From positions 1 to 11,294 of the forward strand of contig JALLPB010001082.1 in assembly GCA_036939975.1 (NCBI GenBank): a stretch of 11,294 nt of DNA, in the 5' to 3' direction. The DNA comes from Cyclostephanos tholiformis (Eukaryota > Bacillariophyta > Thalassiosirophyceae > Thalassiosirales > Thalassiosiraceae). The notes beneath the pieces were generated by a model. It did no database searches. It was not told the origin of the DNA and saw only the letters and a program-made list of their open reading frames with translations. A program made the translations under genes and the position numbers. This document shows, one piece after another, positions 9,178 through 11,294 of this stretch (position 1 is the stretch's first letter; each line of letters starts with the position of its first letter).

Positions 9178-9384
9178 GAGCGTGTTTTTGCGGTAATTTT
9201 GGTGTGCTGATGTCCGTGGTGTGCCATTTTTAACCTAACAAACTTACTAGCAACACCCATTGCTGTGTTCTTGTTGTGCAAATAATTATTTCACGCACCC
9301 ATGTTAGATATTGAATATTGTTGCAAGAATCAAATAAATATCGCGGCACCCTCCAGAATATCTATCTTGAATGTGTACTATACA

Positions 9385-9945
9385 ATGGATAGTGACTTAC
9401 AGAAGATGGTGGAAAAGGCCGCATTGTACAAACTGTCGGCTTCATTCCTGAAGGTTCCGCAGGCGATGAGAGCGGCTGGTTTTTCCGATGAAGACGTGTC
9501 AAATGTAGCCAAACAGATGCACGTCCATCGGGCACTGGCGAGACTAACGCAACAACAAACCAATGCGTTACCAGTTGGATGCACTGTCTCTGTCCCGTCT
9601 CGCTCGCCAACCACCACAATCAACTCTACTTCGTCGTTGAGTGCGACCACACCAGCACATTCTTTTATGGAGGAGTTTCTGTCAGATGAGATGATTCCAT
9701 CTCCCCCAGTTCTTGATGAAGTCCGAATGACAGTTGGGGCCACAACAAAAGTAGTAGGCAACAAGAAGAAATTGGACAAATGGTATAGCGCCTCATTGAA
9801 AGTGGCGACGAAGATGTACCACAATAAGGGGGAGCCAGGTGGTCCTTCGGCTAAGGAAACCCAACAGATGGTGAGGAAGCGATTCGATGGAACAGGTCCT
9901 TCAGACCAAACAATTATACGCTACGTTAACGAATACATAGCATAA
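9385..9945 (+). CDS. Hypothetical protein with helix-turn-helix-like segments
   Basis: I do not recognise a named family. From ATG 9385 it is 186 residues. Residues about 9-45 (ALYKLSASFLKVPQAMRAAG and following) look like a short helical DNA-binding segment of the Psq/HTH kind found at the start of eukaryotic transposases. A Ser/Thr-rich linker follows (about 65-95), then a basic stretch GNKKKLDKWYSASLKVATKMY-like, and a C-terminal second helix-turn-helix-like block with GPSAKETQQMVRKRF and PSDQTIIRYV. I preferred 9385 (A at -3, G at +4) to the in-frame ATG at 9301, which has C at -3 and would add a 28-residue unremarkable AT-rich leader. The protein stops abruptly after the second block, where a transposase would continue, so it may be a truncated transposase N-terminus, an accessory DNA-binding protein, or the first exon of a longer gene. 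Confidence 0.5.
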   Translation: MDSDLQKMVEKAALYKLSASFLKVPQAMRAAGFSDEDVSNVAKQMHVHRALARLTQQQTNALPVGCTVSVPSRSPTTTINSTSSLSATTPAHSFMEEFLSDEMIPSPPVLDEVRMTVGATTKVVGNKKKLDKWYSASLKVATKMYHNKGEPGGPSAKETQQMVRKRFDGTGPSDQTIIRYVNEYIA

Positions 9946-10132
9946 ATATGGAGAGGAGGAGGTTACTGTGGCTGCTGAGGAGGTTGTTCAGGTGGACGAG
10001 GAGGTCTTTGAGGACACTGAGGGCGTCTAGAGTAAAAAATTTAAATCTAACAAATTTTAGGACTGTGCAGTTACTGATACAGTGGCTCTATATCTAGGAT
10101 TTAGATGGAACCACGCGCATCAACGTTAGCCC
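9946..10132 (+). other. Broken reading frame between two hypothetical ORFs
   Basis: This 187-bp gap holds no intact ORF. In the frame of the downstream ORF (+1 relative to the upstream one) it reads as acidic residues rich in Glu and Val (about 9953-10027), interrupted by TAG at 9938, 10028, 10058 and 10127. An intron from GT at 9925 to AG at 10129 (205 nt) would join the flanking ORFs in phase, but the donor GTTAAC is poor. Either a weak intron or decay of one gene could explain the pattern. Confidence 0.45.
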
Positions 10133-10786
10133 ATGCCCCATAGAGGACGGCAATGCGCTTACTTCTATTATCGGCTACATGGTAAAGCCAATAGGGACAG
10201 AATCCGGCGGATGGTGACAACCGCAATGAACTGGTTAAATGAGAATCCAATCAAGAACGCTCAGGAGGTCAATTTCATCATGTCAACCATTTCTCGACGC
10301 ATCAAAATAGCTCAGCGCTCATTGCTCGAGCCAGTGGTGGGTCCTACAGGAGTTCCATATGCAATTGGGGGAAAGCGCAAGTGTTCCAATGACAAAGACG
10401 ATTTATCATCATCGGCTAAGAAGAGTGCAAACTCTATGGAATCATCTCTTTCCAAGAGCATTGAGAAACATGGAGAGACTATGTTGGAGGTTGCAAGATT
10501 TGCAGCGCTTGAGCAACAAAAGAATCGTGAGCAGGGGCTAGCAGAGCTGGACAGCAAATGTGTTGATAATCGCATTAGTTTTCTTCGTGGGAGAATTAAC
10601 GACTTGTGGTATAATAAAAGGGGAATGGTTATCAGATTGGCTGACCCAGCAATGCATAACAAGGCAATCATTGATGCAGTTATGCGTGAAGTAAAAGGGA
10701 TAGAAGATGAAATTGAAATGAATGTGGAGGAGTTAAACTCATTAATGGCAACCCCAAAAAAGAGCAATAGTACTCCTTCTAATTAA
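10133..10786 (+). CDS. Hypothetical basic, coiled-coil protein
   Basis: Family not recognised. The ORF encodes 217 residues. It opens with a basic region (HRGRQ, HGKANRDRIRRM), has a Lys-rich patch GGKRKC near residue 80 that could act as a nuclear signal, and then a Ser-rich stretch (SSSAKKSANSMESS). Residues about 105-205 are charged, largely helical sequence with coiled-coil character (LEQQKNREQ, IEDEIEMNVEELNSL), followed by a TPKKSN tail. The Ser-rich then Glu/Gln-rich helical layout resembles the C-terminal half of Myb/NAM-type partner proteins in PIF/Harbinger elements; this is impression, not homology. The first ATG follows an in-frame TAG with one codon between and has C at -3, so the true start may be elsewhere or an upstream exon may be spliced on. 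The TAA stop overlaps an AATAAA (10785-10790). Confidence 0.45.
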   Translation: MPHRGRQCAYFYYRLHGKANRDRIRRMVTTAMNWLNENPIKNAQEVNFIMSTISRRIKIAQRSLLEPVVGPTGVPYAIGGKRKCSNDKDDLSSSAKKSANSMESSLSKSIEKHGETMLEVARFAALEQQKNREQGLAELDSKCVDNRISFLRGRINDLWYNKRGMVIRLADPAMHNKAIIDAVMREVKGIEDEIEMNVEELNSLMATPKKSNSTPSN

Positions 10787-10790
10787 TAAA
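10785..10790 (+). terminator. AATAAA overlapping the stop codon
   Basis: The TAA stop at 10784-10786 shares its last two bases with a canonical AATAAA hexamer. If used, it would give a very short 3' UTR. Confidence 0.35.
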
Positions 10791-10794
10791 TGTT

Positions 10795-10852
10795 TTGATT
10801 CTAAATGCTTATTATCTATTTGATTGATTCTAAACGCTTATTTTCTATTCGA
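10795..10852 (+). repeat. Tandem duplication of a 29-bp unit
   Basis: TTGATTCTAAATGCTTATTA-type sequence at 10795-10823 is followed directly by a second copy at 10824-10852, with 26 of 29 positions identical. It lies just after the stop of the hypothetical coiled-coil ORF, in its likely 3' UTR and between the convergent ORFs. Confidence 0.9.
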
Positions 10853-10928
10853 TCTACTACAACGCCTGTCATAAGCTTCAAGTCATTTTGGTCTCTCCCA
10901 ATGGCCATCGACTACTATATTGAACAGC

Positions 10929-11294
10929 TTAGTCCGTGGTAATTCTACAGTGCTCATATTTTTTCCGATGTTGGTGCAAGAAACTTTCAGGCACATCAAT
11001 GAAATGCTCACCCGAATGAATCAAATCTGTTGGCACTGTGGTACGCTGGTGGATGTTATCAAAACTCAATCCTACATGTCCAGGCCCACTGTACTCAATA
11101 TGATGAGCATCTCTATCAAGCAAGGGGGGGACATCGTCATCACCTTCTTGCTGACCTTCATGTGCTCCACCTCCTACACCTCCAATGCCTACACCTCCAA
11201 CTCTGTTCTCCATCCCCACAAGATCGTCAGTTACTACAGCAAGATGGCCAACCTCATCGGAGCTTTGGCCCCCTTCTCCACCACCACCATTCCC
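10929..11294 (-). CDS. Partial ORF, C-terminal end, possible transposase tail
   Basis: An open frame enters from the right edge (first full codon at 11294) and stops at 10929, giving 121 visible residues; the start lies outside the window. The visible N-terminal half is Gly-rich and low-complexity (GNGGGGEGG, GGVGIGGVGGG). The C-terminal half is well-formed sequence with SGPGHVGLSFD, VPTDLIHSGEHF, DVPESFL and a basic HQHRKKYEHCR end. A short 'PT-L-GxHF-DVP' type tail is reminiscent of sequence after the DDE domain in some PIF/Harbinger transposases, but no catalytic residues are in view. The length of open frame and lack of stops support coding. Function is unproven. Confidence 0.45.
   Translation of the reverse strand, partial: GNGGGGEGGQSSDEVGHLAVVTDDLVGMENRVGGVGIGGVGGGAHEGQQEGDDDVPPLLDRDAHHIEYSGPGHVGLSFDNIHQRTTVPTDLIHSGEHFIDVPESFLHQHRKKYEHCRITTD

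Larger units (their letters stand above)
9178..11294. mobile_element. Putative PIF/Harbinger-like DNA transposon, left end and interior
   Basis: Position 9178 begins GAGCGTGTTTTTGCGG, directly preceded by TTA (9175-9177). PIF/Harbinger transposons duplicate a TTA/TAA trinucleotide, and many have termini starting with a G-rich GTGTTT-type sequence. From here to the window edge no conserved host gene is found. Instead there are two + strand ORFs with DNA-binding-like or coiled-coil character and a - strand ORF running off the edge. Two opposed genes, a DNA-binding accessory protein and a DDE transposase, is the known Harbinger plan. Subterminal GGTGTGC repeats occur at 9201-9207 and 9218-9224. 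The right terminus is not in the window and no DDE catalytic residues are visible, so class and boundaries are inference. Confidence 0.3.

Noticed and set aside
9301..9384. 28-residue N-terminal extension of the HTH-like ORF
   Set aside because: ATG 9301 has a poor context (CCC before it) and the added residues look like AT-rich leader; ATG 9385 has a better context and starts the structured part.
10312..10767. - strand ORF of 151 codons opposite the coiled-coil ORF
   Set aside because: Its Ser/Leu-rich translation mirrors the Lys/Glu-rich helical sequence of the + strand; no independent support.
1..11294. Prokaryotic operon or defence system
   Set aside because: GT-AG introns, a diatom plastid presequence and eukaryote-specific families (TRAPPC13, ATE1) show nuclear eukaryotic DNA.

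Overview
This window looks like nuclear DNA from a diatom, most likely a centric one, with ordinary coding density plus repeat-bearing margins. The evidence is eukaryotic: short GT-AG introns (mostly 82-86 nt) split three conserved genes, and one protein begins with a signal peptide followed by an ASAF motif, the hallmark of plastid import across the four membranes of diatom and related secondary plastids. The species cannot be named from the sequence alone.

Layout, left to right. Positions 1-779 contain no gene; they hold a cluster of direct and inverted repeats (about 77-441, with further copies to about 627). Four genes follow. (1) A TRAPPC13-like trafficking-complex subunit on the + strand (780-2313, one intron). 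(2) ATE1, arginyl-tRNA--protein transferase, on the - strand (5135 down to 2399, two introns, one carrying a CA/TG microsatellite). (3) A single-exon plastid-targeted protein of unknown function on the + strand (5390-6133). (4) A long-chain acyl-CoA synthetase on the - strand (8905 down to 6439), for which I reconstruct four exons including an 18-codon first exon that completes an N-terminal membrane anchor. Genes 1/2 and 3/4 converge on their 3' ends. Genes 2/3 diverge from a shared 254-bp promoter region.

From about 9178 to the right edge the character changes. There are two + strand ORFs of unknown family (9385-9945 and 10133-10786), with only broken reading frame between them, and a - strand ORF running off the right edge (10929-11294). 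A TTA trinucleotide followed by GAGCGTGTTTTT at 9175-9189 resembles the target site and left end of a PIF/Harbinger-type DNA transposon. I propose, with low confidence, that 9178 onward is a transposon or its decayed remains, inserted about 270 bp upstream of the acyl-CoA synthetase start codon.

The four host genes do not form a pathway: they are vesicle tethering, N-degron arginylation, an unknown plastid role, and fatty-acid activation. The points most worth following up are the unusually long ATE1, the reconstructed first exon of the acyl-CoA synthetase, the uncharacterised plastid protein, the left-hand repeat cluster and the putative element on the right. I found no tRNA, rRNA or CRISPR array, and no convincing new multi-gene system.
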